Below, one piece after another: positions 51,361 to 58,283 of a stretch of DNA of 58,283 nt. The notes below the pieces were generated by a model. That model did not search any database. It saw nothing but the letters and a program-made list of their open reading frames with translations, and had not been told where the DNA came from. Made by a program: the position numbers and the translations under genes. The stretch comes from Nanobdellota archaeon (GTDB lineage Archaea; Nanobdellota; Nanobdellia; Parvarchaeales; Parvarchaeaceae). The stretch spans positions 1 to 58,283 of the forward strand of contig JAJYRE010000019.1 in the NCBI GenBank assembly GCA_021794235.1, in the 5' to 3' direction. Position 1 is the first letter of the stretch, and every line of letters begins with the position of its first letter.

Positions 51361-52629
51361 ATGAGCAATGGGGGCGACAATACTTCTATAAACCCTGCCG
51401 ATTCGGCCGAATCTGGTAAATTGCCGCCGGAATCTAAAATTAATACACAACTTATTGTATTGATAGGTATAATCATAGCGGCCGTGGCAATCCTGTATGT
51501 CCTATACCAGTTTAATGTAATCGCCGGGATAAGTTTTCTAGGCAACGCTCCGGTAACGACGTTTTCATCCGCCAATAGCTCATCACAGGCGACGTTTGAC
51601 GCGTCTAATATCTTTAAATCCAGCAGTAACTTCAATATAAGCTATAATTACTCTTCAACTGCGTACTCTTCTGTATTAGGCGTCAATCACAGTACCACTA
51701 CCTCTCAAAGTGCTTACATAAGCAAATACGGTGAATATTTTAAAAATGTAATAAATAATTCAGGAATCGTTAACACTACTGTCTATAACGGATCAGGCCT
51801 AACAGAATGCCTGAGTTTTCTAGGACTGCCAACCTGCACTTTTACCCCAGTTTCATCCGATGCTATAAATAAGTCAGGTATTTTTTCGCAGCTTTTCAAT
51901 AATAGCGCGACATCCAACTTAATGGGCTCTGTAAAAAATTCCAGTTTTAAAAATTTAGGTGAGAAAACCTACAACGGCAATAGGTGTACAATGTTTGGGC
52001 TGTCAACGGTCCTTAAAAACTACTCCGTGTCTTTCGGCATCTCATCCGCCATAAGCGGATACATAGACGAAAACATCTGCATCTCCGATGAGTTTGGCGT
52101 AATATTATACGGAAATATAGGTTATGAAGCCAAGGTAGTGACAAACTCGAGTTTTATCGGAACTGCAGTAACGGGCGGAGTCGTAGATATAACGTCAAAG
52201 TTAGGTCCTGCCCCCACCCAGTCTGAAGTCCTTAGTCTGCCTAATAGATCCTCATCCGGTTTCGGTACCGGCTCATATAACGGAACTATACCCGGCATAC
52301 CATCCAATCCGAATACCGTTGACGTTAACGGTACATCCTGCGGTAACTTTAGCACGTCAACATACCCTTCCAGTCATATTGAGGGAACCTGCAACTGGAC
52401 GGGTGGAATCATAAATATAAGCTACGCTGGAGGGACTGCAGGCTATGCTTCTGTGACGTTGACGGGAGAGAACAGTAAGGTATACTATTCCAACAGCACT
52501 ACACTGTGGTGCTCATCCGATCCTGCGTATTCCATCATAAATCTTCCAGCTCAGCAGTATACTGTCAGGCTGGGTGCAGGACGCGGCGGTGGAGACTGCG
52601 GTGACTCGTACGTTAAACTCAGCGGATAG
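51361..52629 (+). CDS. Anchored surface protein with shared four-cysteine C-terminal domain
   Basis: 422 aa from ATG 51361. A polar cytoplasmic tail of about 30 residues precedes one helix (QLIVLIGIIIAAVAILYVLY), and the rest is outside and rich in sequons. The last ~100 residues (nt about 52331-52626) contain SCGNF, TCNWTGG, WCSSDP and GGDCGD. They line up with SCGNF, ICSWVGG, YCLSSY and GGSCGP in the giant protein at 43780-44103. Both also share the AGG-x-x-GY segment and the PAQQY/PPGQY turn. The middle region has four more cysteines. Function unknown, but the shared module suggests a common partner. Confidence 0.75.
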   Translation: MSNGGDNTSINPADSAESGKLPPESKINTQLIVLIGIIIAAVAILYVLYQFNVIAGISFLGNAPVTTFSSANSSSQATFDASNIFKSSSNFNISYNYSSTAYSSVLGVNHSTTTSQSAYISKYGEYFKNVINNSGIVNTTVYNGSGLTECLSFLGLPTCTFTPVSSDAINKSGIFSQLFNNSATSNLMGSVKNSSFKNLGEKTYNGNRCTMFGLSTVLKNYSVSFGISSAISGYIDENICISDEFGVILYGNIGYEAKVVTNSSFIGTAVTGGVVDITSKLGPAPTQSEVLSLPNRSSSGFGTGSYNGTIPGIPSNPNTVDVNGTSCGNFSTSTYPSSHIEGTCNWTGGIINISYAGGTAGYASVTLTGENSKVYYSNSTTLWCSSDPAYSIINLPAQQYTVRLGAGRGGGDCGDSYVKLSG

Positions 52630-52638
52630 ACCCTTCCG

Positions 52639-53265
52639 CTAACCGAGTAGTTTCAGAATTTCATTCAGGTCGGTGATATTTGCGTTGGCTATGTCCAGTT
52701 TTTCGCCGTCTCTGGAGATAAATACGGTGAAGGAACCTATCTGCTTTCCGGGTATTATATCGTTGTAGCTGTCGCCAACCACCATTCCCTTTTTTGGATC
52801 AGTGCCTATCCTTCTGAATGCTTCTACAAAAATCGCCGGGTCAGGCTTTCCTCTTTCGACTATGTCTGAGCTGATTATCGAATCTGCTAATTTGTCTATG
52901 GAGGTTATCTCTATCACCTTTGTAAGCAGGTCCTGCCCAAGGCCGGTTGCAACGGCTATTTTTATGTGTCTTTTTCTTATATCCTGCAGCACCCCCACTG
53001 TTTCGGGGTAAAAAAGAGGGCTGTTTAGCAGTTTGACGGCTTCGTCCCTTCTTTTTGACACAAGCATTTTTGCTGTGGACTCATCTGCGCCCGGAAGGTA
53101 TTTTTTTATTATATCTCTTGACGAGACTCCTTTTGTTTTTTCGTATAGTTCATCCGCTGAAATCTGAAGACCGCCCTCCTTGAAAGCATTAGACCATGCA
53201 ATTGACAGTGTCCTAGCGGTATCTATAAGCGTCCCGTCAAGGTCGAACACTATGCCGTCAATCAT
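52639..53265 (-). CDS. HAD-family phosphatase (phosphoglycolate phosphatase-like)
   Basis: 208 aa. All four HAD motifs are present: FDLDGTLIDT (nucleophile Asp), VATG, the Lys of ERGKPDP, and VVGDSYNDI. A helical cap lies at about residues 15-80, as in phosphoglycolate phosphatase or beta-phosphoglucomutase. Likely to remove phosphate from a small sugar phosphate in the cytoplasm; the substrate is open. It converges with the surface protein gene nine bases away. Confidence 0.9.
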   Translation of the reverse strand: MIDGIVFDLDGTLIDTARTLSIAWSNAFKEGGLQISADELYEKTKGVSSRDIIKKYLPGADESTAKMLVSKRRDEAVKLLNSPLFYPETVGVLQDIRKRHIKIAVATGLGQDLLTKVIEITSIDKLADSIISSDIVERGKPDPAIFVEAFRRIGTDPKKGMVVGDSYNDIIPGKQIGSFTVFISRDGEKLDIANANITDLNEILKLLG

Positions 53266-53442
53266 ATAAGTTTCTATCCGTATAGGATTAAATAGTGTAG
53301 GCTTTTTGGATGCTTTCTACTGGAAACCATGCAATTAGAAGATCCGGCAATTTCTAAGTGGACATCCACCCATATGAGAGTGTAAGATGGAATAGGAAGC
53401 ATGGCTTAACTTTACAGATGTGTTGAGTTTGCATTATAAATA

Positions 53443-53469
53443 TTTATATATGGATATATCATATATAAA
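53443..53469 (+). promoter_or_regulatory. Inverted-repeat operator candidate over the MNT promoter
   Basis: Arms TTTATATATG (53443-53452) and CATATATAAA (53460-53469) are perfect complements around GATATAT. The left arm coincides with the expected TATA position, 26 bases before ATG 53473. The downstream gene carries a ribbon-helix-helix domain, a usual autorepressor fold. Confidence 0.55.
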
Positions 53470-53472
53470 AAT

Positions 53473-54060
53473 ATGGCAAAGAAGACCTATAAACCAACTA
53501 TGCTCACGCAGGAAGCCTATAACACATTGAATAACGCCAGAATATATCTGCAGAAACGAACTTCCAGCAGGATAACATTTAACGATACCATATCCGAGTT
53601 TATAGGCAAAAAGCTCGCTTTAATGGAGTTAGAACCGACTCTAAGGGAGTATATCTTCAGTTTCGTAGAACAAATATCGAAATCAAGTGAAATTCGTGGA
53701 GTTATCCTGTACGGTTCTGTAGCCAAAGGCACGTCCGGTAAATTTAGTGATATCGACCTCTTTATTATGATAGAAGGGGATGAACAAGCCTTTTATGAAA
53801 AAACCGCCAGGGCGGCGTTTGAAAATACCGAAAAAATCCACAAAGAACTGTTGTCAAAGGGGATTTACTCATCTATAAGTCCATTAATCCTGTCTTTGAA
53901 AAGATTATCAGAGTTCAGTCCGCTCTTCCTGGATATATTAGATTACGGAATAGTCCTTTACGATAGGAAAAATACTGCAGATGACTTTTTATCCTCGTTA
54001 AGAAAAATAAAACACAAGCGGCTAAAAATCGCAGGCGTGGAGGTTCTGGAATGGACGTAG
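53473..54060 (+). CDS. RHH-MNT fusion: minimal nucleotidyltransferase with DNA-binding domain
   Basis: 195 aa. Residues about 8-50 (MLTQEAYNTLNNARIYL, then SSRITFNDTISEFIGKKL) match the ribbon-helix-helix layout of CopG/VapB-type antitoxins. The MNT domain follows, with nucleotidyltransferase motif GSVAKGTSGKFSDIDL (G-S-x10-D-x-D). A third catalytic carboxylate is not obvious. In HepT/MntA systems the MNT protein modifies the HEPN toxin with AMP. Here the gene overlaps the HEPN gene by ten bases. The RHH domain probably binds the inverted repeat just upstream. Confidence 0.82.
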   Translation: MAKKTYKPTMLTQEAYNTLNNARIYLQKRTSSRITFNDTISEFIGKKLALMELEPTLREYIFSFVEQISKSSEIRGVILYGSVAKGTSGKFSDIDLFIMIEGDEQAFYEKTARAAFENTEKIHKELLSKGIYSSISPLILSLKRLSEFSPLFLDILDYGIVLYDRKNTADDFLSSLRKIKHKRLKIAGVEVLEWT

Positions 54061-54458
54061 AGAAAGTAAAAGCCGCCTTAGACAATTCGGATACGTGGTT
54101 GGGCTCCGCAAAAAGCAACTTCAGAGACGGTCAGTACAGTGCCGCCCTTTATAGTCTGGAAATGGCCGCTGAGATAGCCCTCAAATCTGTATTGCTGTCG
54201 ATAAATGTAAACGTTCCAAAGGTGCATGATATCTCTTCTTTAGTCGTAAAGTACGCGGAGGAAAATAAAAAGCTAAACATAATAAGGGAAAATGAGAAAT
54301 TCATAAAAGAAGTCTTCTTGGACCTTCTTACCTACAGGAATTCGGCCGGTTATATGTTTGAATACAGAAAATCCGAGAATGAATTTAAGAAATTGGTGAC
54401 GGAGTACCTGCCAAAAACAGAAAAGCTTATAGACATCTGTAGAAAGACAGCGCATTGA
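54051..54458 (+). CDS. HEPN-domain protein, catalytic His missing
   Basis: 135 aa, all-helical. AKSNFRDGQYSAALYSLEMA and the KVHDISSL segment match HEPN proteins paired with MNT enzymes. HEPN ribonucleases need R-x4-6-H; the matching segment here is YRNSAGYMFEY, with Tyr at the His position. It is therefore either inactive as an RNase or belongs to the non-nuclease, substrate-binding HEPN type. Its start lies inside the MNT gene, so translation should be coupled. Confidence 0.8.
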   Translation: MDVEKVKAALDNSDTWLGSAKSNFRDGQYSAALYSLEMAAEIALKSVLLSINVNVPKVHDISSLVVKYAEENKKLNIIRENEKFIKEVFLDLLTYRNSAGYMFEYRKSENEFKKLVTEYLPKTEKLIDICRKTAH

Positions 54459-54468
54459 TTAGAATTGT

Positions 54469-54660
54469 TTAATAGGAAGCTTCACAATGTGTTCGTTCTC
54501 TAGACGACAAATGAAGTTTGGATTGAAATTTGTAGATCGGTGCATTTCTCATATAATTTCTACATCGTAACACAGTTCGGGAACCGCATATTTTGTAAAA
54601 TTTAGGGTAGTTTGCGGCATTTGTAAATGCGGGTTTTGCGTATAATGTTTTCTTATCCAT
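54469..54660 (-). pseudogene. Decayed zinc-ribbon RNA-binding protein gene
   Basis: A 63-codon frame (MDKKTLYAKPAF) that follows the length and spacing of archaeal four-CxxC zinc-ribbon proteins of about 60 aa. FYKICG stands where F-C-P-x-C-G is expected, RCRNYMRNAPIYKF stands for R-C-x-x-C-x7-Y-x-C, and YAKPA for C-x-x-C-G. Only two of eight cysteines survive. Several changes (C to Y, C to F) are single-base steps. A TATA element (54679-54691) still lies 25 bases before the ATG. It could instead be a functional zinc-free derivative. Confidence 0.45.
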
Positions 54661-54691
54661 TTATAGTTAGTTAAGATGCCTTTTTATTTAT
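54660..54691. promoter_or_regulatory. Overlapping divergent promoters
   Basis: TTTATAG at 54660-54666 serves the plus-strand MFS gene (ATG 54697). ATAAATAAAAAGG on the minus strand (54679-54691) serves the zinc-ribbon frame (ATG at 54660). Each TATA element sits in or near the other gene's start, so the two would interfere. Confidence 0.45.
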
Positions 54692-54696
54692 GAAAA

Positions 54697-56127
54697 ATGT
54701 CCTATTCTATGCGAGGACGACAGGACACCAGCGGTATTACTGAAAGCATAAACAATGCTTCTCTGGGCCTTTTCCATTACAAGACGCTTCTTATATCCGG
54801 AATGGGCTTTCTGACGGATGCGTACGATCTTTTCATAATAAGTACAGTCCTTAGTCTACTACCCCTTGCAGGATGGAGTATCAGCGTAGGACAGACGGCT
54901 CTGATAGGCTCGATATCCCTTCTTTCAGCTGTCATAGGATCCTCAATGTTCGGAGTCTTCCTGGACAAATTCGGAAGGAAGTCCGTGTACGGCATAGAAC
55001 TTATACTTCTAATCGGCGGTGCTCTGGGCAGTGCATTCGCCACACCCTTCAATAACGTGTATATACTGGCAATCTGGCGTTTTCTACTTGGGTTAGGGAT
55101 AGGCGGGGATTACGCCGCAAGTTCCGTTATAATGTCCGAATATTCGAATACGAAGAACAGAGGAAGACTCCTCGGGATGGTATTTTCCATGCAGAGCATA
55201 GGTCTTGCGTTGGGCCCATTGATAGCTCTCGGGCTGATCTCTTCCGGTCTTTCCGCAGCTATAGTCTGGAGGCTGCTGCTTGCGATAGGGGCAATCCCTT
55301 CGGCGATAGTGATATACTACAGGAGGAAGATGCCGGAGACTCCAAAATATGCGGCTAGAGTAAAGGGAAACATAGGGCAGATAGCGGGAAAGCTAAAGAA
55401 CTACACAGGTCTGAAGATGGTTGCAAGATCAAGGAACTCCAAGCTTGTAAAGGCCAACTGGAAAACACTCTTTACGGACAGGCGGCTTCTTCTTATACTA
55501 CTGGCGACCGCAGGAACATGGTTTGCCATGGACTGGTCATTTTATGGGAATACGATAATGGGCGGAAATATCTATAAAGCGCTCATTCCAACAGGCCTGT
55601 CGGCGATTCAGGGATTGATACTGCACACAAAATACGAGGCGCTGATCTTCGGAGTCGGTGCCCTTCCAGGTTACTGGCTGGCAGCGTTTACAATCGACAG
55701 GCTAGGAAGGAAGTTCATACAGATGCTGGGATTTGCCATGATGGCTGTATTGTTTTTCATAATATACGCATTTCCTTTCCTCGCGGCTGCACAGTACATA
55801 TTCGATTTTATTATAATATACGGCTTGAGTTACTTCTTTGTAGAATTCGGGCCAAACATGACTACCTTTATCTACCCGCCGGAGGTCTTCCCGGTTTCTC
55901 TTAGAGGATTGGGTAGCGGATTAGCAGCGGCGGGTGGAAAAATAGGTGCGTTTATAGGAACGGCTGTTGATGCATTTCTTTTCGCACAGGCCGGTGGTAT
56001 AGGAAAGGTGATGCTGATATCGGTAATTCTTTCAATTATAGGGCTACTGTTGACGATATTCATCCTTCCTGAGACCAAGCAGAGAGATATAGAAGACACT
56101 TCTCAGGAGAGCCGTTTTCAGACGTGA
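54697..56127 (+). CDS. MFS transporter, phosphate/sugar symporter-like
   Basis: 476 aa with about twelve hydrophobic segments. The N-terminal half has GMGFLTDAYDLFIIS and GIGGDYAASSVIMSEYSNTK, a segment typical of the phosphate:H+ symporter (PHS) branch. MFS motif A appears twice, FLDKFGRKSVYG and TIDRLGRKFIQ, one per half. PPEVFPVSLRG near residue 390 is also family-typical. Phosphate or another small organic acid is the likely cargo. ATG 54709 is an alternative start. Confidence 0.88.
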   Translation: MSYSMRGRQDTSGITESINNASLGLFHYKTLLISGMGFLTDAYDLFIISTVLSLLPLAGWSISVGQTALIGSISLLSAVIGSSMFGVFLDKFGRKSVYGIELILLIGGALGSAFATPFNNVYILAIWRFLLGLGIGGDYAASSVIMSEYSNTKNRGRLLGMVFSMQSIGLALGPLIALGLISSGLSAAIVWRLLLAIGAIPSAIVIYYRRKMPETPKYAARVKGNIGQIAGKLKNYTGLKMVARSRNSKLVKANWKTLFTDRRLLLILLATAGTWFAMDWSFYGNTIMGGNIYKALIPTGLSAIQGLILHTKYEALIFGVGALPGYWLAAFTIDRLGRKFIQMLGFAMMAVLFFIIYAFPFLAAAQYIFDFIIIYGLSYFFVEFGPNMTTFIYPPEVFPVSLRGLGSGLAAAGGKIGAFIGTAVDAFLFAQAGGIGKVMLISVILSIIGLLLTIFILPETKQRDIEDTSQESRFQT

Positions 56128-56184
56128 GGGACCGGTTTTCGGCTATGGAAGCTTTAAATAGGGGCACACTTCATAAATATTAGA

Positions 56185-56631
56185 ATGGTAATGGATTCCA
56201 AAAACCTTGACAGCATTCTGGATAAACCAAAAACACTTCTTTCTAGGGTTTCAATAGCTAACAACGAAGAATTAAAATATCGTGGTTATAACGTTTCTCT
56301 AGCAAACGGTAAAAATTTGAAATATCAAGGTTCGTGGTTGTACTCGTCAAATGGCGAGAGCCCGTACACCGGAAAGAATGTAGAGGTTCTTAATCAGTAT
56401 ACTCACGAGAAGGAGACTGTTAGGCTAAACCTGCATCAAAGAGTAGCATTGGCCCTGGGTCGCCCTGTAAAAGAGAGTGTACGCAGATACGACGGTTGGG
56501 GGAAGGAGGGCCTAATATTTTATGTTTTTAAGTACAAGGACAAGGGGCATACATTTCTGATGCTTGATTATCCCCACAGTCATGACTACCATTTCCATAC
56601 CGATTACCGCGGTAGCGACGCAGTCCAGTAG
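56185..56631 (+). CDS. Soluble protein of unknown function, 148 aa
   Basis: Mixed alpha/beta with no signal peptide. The middle has two Tyr/Gly-rich strands (ELKYRGYNVSLANGKNLKYQ), and the C-terminus carries a His-rich stretch (LDYPHSHDYHFHTDYRG) that could bind a metal. GCTTTAAATAGG about 28 bases upstream is the promoter, and ATG 56191 is an alternative start. No family recognised. Confidence 0.6.
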   Translation: MVMDSKNLDSILDKPKTLLSRVSIANNEELKYRGYNVSLANGKNLKYQGSWLYSSNGESPYTGKNVEVLNQYTHEKETVRLNLHQRVALALGRPVKESVRRYDGWGKEGLIFYVFKYKDKGHTFLMLDYPHSHDYHFHTDYRGSDAVQ

Positions 56632-56712
56632 ATCTGATCGGGTTCTGAACGGTAATTTTTATCAGTCCTTCGCGGATAATTTCGCATTTTAGTCAGTTTC
56701 CCACTATTTTTA

Positions 56713-56735
56713 TATAATGATATTATATCATTATA
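56713..56735. repeat. Palindrome, 11-bp arms
   Basis: Arms TATAATGATAT and ATATCATTATA flank a single T. Confidence 0.85.
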
Positions 56736-56751
56736 AATAATATTATTTATA
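56732..56751. repeat. Perfect 20-bp palindrome
   Basis: Half-site TATAAATAAT followed directly by its complement ATTATTTATA. It overlaps the preceding palindrome by TATA. Confidence 0.85.
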
Positions 56752-56808
56752 TAAGTACTATATCACAAATTAAATTTAATATCGGAAATATACTATATGA
56801 TATTATTA

Positions 56809-56834
56809 TATAATTATTAAGTATAATAATTATA
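56809..56834. repeat. Inverted repeat, 10-bp arms
   Basis: Arms TATAATTATT and AATAATTATA around AAGTAT. Confidence 0.8.
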
Positions 56835-56941
56835 ATTATATAACATAATAAGCGCAATAGTTTGCGACGTTTTTCTTCTTTTTTATACAATATATATGGG
56901 AAAATGCCTAAAAATAAATAGGAAGAGACCCCTAATTAAAT

Positions 56942-57340
56942 ATGCGTCAGAAAAGAATGCACGGTAGCGACATAGAAAAAGGGCTGAATATGCTCGGCTT
57001 CCCGTTTAGAGTCATATTTTCATTCATATTGGTGATGTTCCTGATCCTTGTTTTTTTATCGCTTGTATCGCTCGGGTTTTACTATAAATTTAATACGCCG
57101 ATAAACTGGCTTGGGAACGCCTGGAGCGCCTGGGGCGGCCTTTGGGTCGTACTGGCGGTAATATTCATATTCTTCCGGCCATGGTGGAGATGGTCATACT
57201 ACTGGAATGATTACAGGCACAGGGGACTTGATGAAGGCATCTCCACGAACATCGCAATGCACAGGGCAAGGATGAGGTTTGCTTCCGGTGAGATCTCCGA
57301 AAAAGAGTACAAGAATATAATAAATAACCTTAAAAATTGA
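56942..57340 (+). CDS. Membrane protein with C-terminal SHOCT domain
   Basis: 132 aa. Two hydrophobic segments (about 20-45 and 62-80) are followed by a Trp-rich loop (RPWWRWSYYWNDY). The last ~30 residues, AMHRARMRFASGEISEKEYK, match the short C-terminal (SHOCT) domain, R-x-A-x-GEI-x-x-E-E-Y, which is linked to oligomerisation. The gene sits directly after the AT-palindrome region and has its TATA-like element in it, about 26 bases before the ATG. Confidence 0.75.
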   Translation: MRQKRMHGSDIEKGLNMLGFPFRVIFSFILVMFLILVFLSLVSLGFYYKFNTPINWLGNAWSAWGGLWVVLAVIFIFFRPWWRWSYYWNDYRHRGLDEGISTNIAMHRARMRFASGEISEKEYKNIINNLKN

Positions 57341-57364
57341 TAGCAATAATATTGTTATTCTAAT

Positions 57365-57874
57365 TTAATGTTTATAGTGCTCAGCAAAGTATCTTTTTTC
57401 GTAGTTTTGGTGGTTTTCAGCCATCTCTGCATGTGCGAGCGGTTGCGGGTATGCTAGTTCCTTTGTCCGATCATCGTAATAGTACAGCTGCTCCCTGGCC
57501 TGTCTTTCCACCCTCTCTAGGTTCCTTAGCCTGTTCTCTTGCTCCCGCTTTACCGATTCCCATGCACGCTTAAGGTCCTCCTCTTTTTCCTCTTTTCTGA
57601 TTAGGTGCATCCCCGCTAATCCGTAGGCTGCCATGATGGCTACACCGGTTATCTCTAGACCGTTTCCAAAGCCGGATGAACCGTTGCTATTCGCATACGC
57701 TCCTCCAAGAAACAAAGGGAGCCCATACAAAAACCTCATAAGAAAATTATTCGGAAAATCCTTTGATTTCCTGTTGCCTATGAATATATTTTGTAACCCT
57801 TCTTTTAGTTTGTAGAATCCACCGTTCGCGTCAGTTGTTACTGATAATTGCTCCTCTAATTTATGACTGGCCAT
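57365..57874 (-). CDS. Membrane protein with C-terminal coiled coil, unknown function
   Basis: 169 aa from ATG 57874 (MASHKLEEQLSV). The frame is open for 22 more codons, but TTATAAATTTAG about 24 bases before this ATG marks a leaderless start. Two hydrophobic segments (about 45-60 and 73-92) are followed by a long charged helix with heptad character (EEDLKRAWESVKREQENR, then LRNLERVERQAREQL), likely a cytoplasmic coiled coil. The C-terminus is rich in His, Tyr and Glu. No family recognised. Confidence 0.6.
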   Translation of the reverse strand: MASHKLEEQLSVTTDANGGFYKLKEGLQNIFIGNRKSKDFPNNFLMRFLYGLPLFLGGAYANSNGSSGFGNGLEITGVAIMAAYGLAGMHLIRKEEKEEDLKRAWESVKREQENRLRNLERVERQAREQLYYYDDRTKELAYPQPLAHAEMAENHQNYEKRYFAEHYKH

Positions 57875-57921
57875 TTTATTACTAATTCGGCTAAATTTAT
57901 AATCTTTATCGTATCCAAAAT

Positions 57922-57932
57922 CAACTATATAA
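57922..57932 (+). promoter_or_regulatory. TATA element for the last gene
   Basis: The stretch around CTATATAAG is about 27 bases before ATG 57955, favouring that ATG over the in-frame one at 57946. Confidence 0.55.
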
Positions 57933-57954
57933 GCGAACAAATACTTTGTATTTT

Positions 57955-58278
57955 ATGGTTGCGTTCATAGACGAACTGGCGTATTATCTGTTCGGTATAG
58001 CCTTCGCAGCCTTTTTACTTGCTTACTTAGCATCCGTAATGTACCTTTCCTACCGTAAGGATAGGATGGATATGCGCAGCCATCTGGAAGACATGTCTGT
58101 ACCTCTGGGATTCCTCGGCGGATATCTCCTGGTAATGGGTGCAATCTCCCAAATGACATGGTTCCTTCCGGGCGCGTATAATATATTGTTCTATGATCCG
58201 ATGGTATCATTGGGCCTTTTACTGTTGATATTTGCGTTTTCGATAAAGATGAAGTTTAAGCTGCAGTTTACCGGCTAG
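57955..58278 (+). CDS. Membrane protein, probably truncated by the contig end
   Basis: At least 107 aa with three hydrophobic segments (about 5-28, 49-68 and 78-98) and a basic loop (YRKDRMDMRSHLEDM) after the first. Family unknown. The apparent stop TAG (58276-58278) uses two bases of the terminal AGATCGG, which looks like adapter. The real gene probably continues beyond the contig. Confidence 0.6.
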   Translation: MVAFIDELAYYLFGIAFAAFLLAYLASVMYLSYRKDRMDMRSHLEDMSVPLGFLGGYLLVMGAISQMTWFLPGAYNILFYDPMVSLGLLLLIFAFSIKMKFKLQFTG

Positions 58279-58283
58279 ATCGG
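58277..58283. other. Probable sequencing-adapter remnant at right contig edge
   Basis: The last seven bases AGATCGG are the first seven of the common Illumina adapter read-through and the reverse complement of the left-edge CCGATC(T) remnant. Confidence 0.7.

Larger units (their letters stand above)
56632..56941. other. 310-base gene-free AT-rich region with nested palindromes
   Basis: No gene is seen. From about 56708 to 56850 the sequence is almost only A and T. It contains arms of 11 bp around one base at 56713-56735, a perfect 20-bp palindrome at 56732-56751 sharing four bases with the first, ATTAAATTTAAT at 56769-56780, and 10-bp arms around AAGTAT at 56809-56834. The last ~40 bases hold the promoter of the SHOCT gene (CCTAAAAATAAATAGG). 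Candidate replication origin, segregation site or strong regulatory region. Confidence 0.6.

Noticed and set aside
53391-54480. AATAGGAAGC on both sides of the MNT/HEPN pair as insertion-site repeats
   Set aside because: It is only ten bases and a nearly identical AATAGGAAG also occurs near 56919, so it is not specific to the module.
1-58283. tRNA, rRNA or CRISPR array
   Set aside because: I found no T-loop-like GTTCGA in the intergenic gaps, no rRNA-like stretches and no regularly spaced DNA repeats outside coding sequence.
1-58283. Insertion sequences or transposase genes
   Set aside because: No transposase or integrase motifs in any frame I accept as a gene, and no terminal inverted repeats flanking a gene.

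Overview
The window looks like a complete assembled contig from an archaeon. Many genes have an archaeal TATA element centred about 25-30 bases before an ATG with no room for a leader. Two secreted proteins carry archaeal class III (pilin-type) signal peptides. Surface proteins are built from F-x-E-x-GLP-x-G-x-x-W repeats of the kind known from Thermoplasmata, Sulfolobales and ARMAN-type DPANN archaea. Compact gene packing and the housekeeping set fit an acidophilic DPANN archaeon of the Micrarchaeota/ARMAN type best. A Thermoplasmata relative is the main alternative, and no rRNA is present to settle it. The first seven bases (CCGATCT) and last seven bases (AGATCGG) match the ends of the common Illumina adapter, so both edges are probably artefactual.

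Layout. 1-5.0 kb: sulfatase-fold enzyme and GT4 glycosyltransferase (minus), Nudix hydrolase, and a DrrAB-like ABC exporter (minus). 5.1-6.6 kb: an unknown protein and a pseudokinase-like protein. 6.6-13.9 kb: mainly metabolic and housekeeping genes, including phosphoenolpyruvate synthase, Fe/Mn superoxide dismutase with two unknown followers, a winged-helix-like protein, a 59-aa membrane protein, dodecin, an FMN reductase, a two-finger C2H2 protein and a DEAD-box helicase. 14-19.7 kb: a second ABC exporter, DNA polymerase IV, an adenosine deaminase family protein, an unknown protein and a HAM1-like pyrophosphatase.

19.7-27.8 kb is a surface locus of two parallel units. Each has a class III signal-peptide repeat protein (1088 and 943 aa) followed by a smaller anchored protein (a seven-bladed YVTN propeller, and a sequon-rich protein). 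27.9-35.6 kb holds a second pseudokinase-like protein overlapped by a membrane protein gene, a DUF4382 surface protein, several unknowns, an AlkA-like glycosylase and a TauE/SafE transporter. 35.65-49.79 kb is one gene for a 4712-aa anchored surface protein. It has 26 tandem ~78-aa repeats, then six DUF2341-like modules with concanavalin-like and Ig-like partners. After it come a GT2 glycosyltransferase and a 422-aa anchored protein that shares a four-cysteine domain with the giant.

52.6-58.3 kb: a HAD phosphatase, an RHH-MNT/HEPN pair with an operator-like inverted repeat at its promoter, a decayed zinc-ribbon gene, an MFS transporter, a 310-base gap made largely of nested AT palindromes, a SHOCT protein and two membrane proteins, the last probably cut by the contig end.

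The strongest candidates for new biology are the modular surface system (giant protein, class III paralogues, shared 4-Cys module), the paired pseudokinase-like proteins with missing catalytic aspartates, the self-regulating RHH-MNT/HEPN locus, and the AT-palindrome region.
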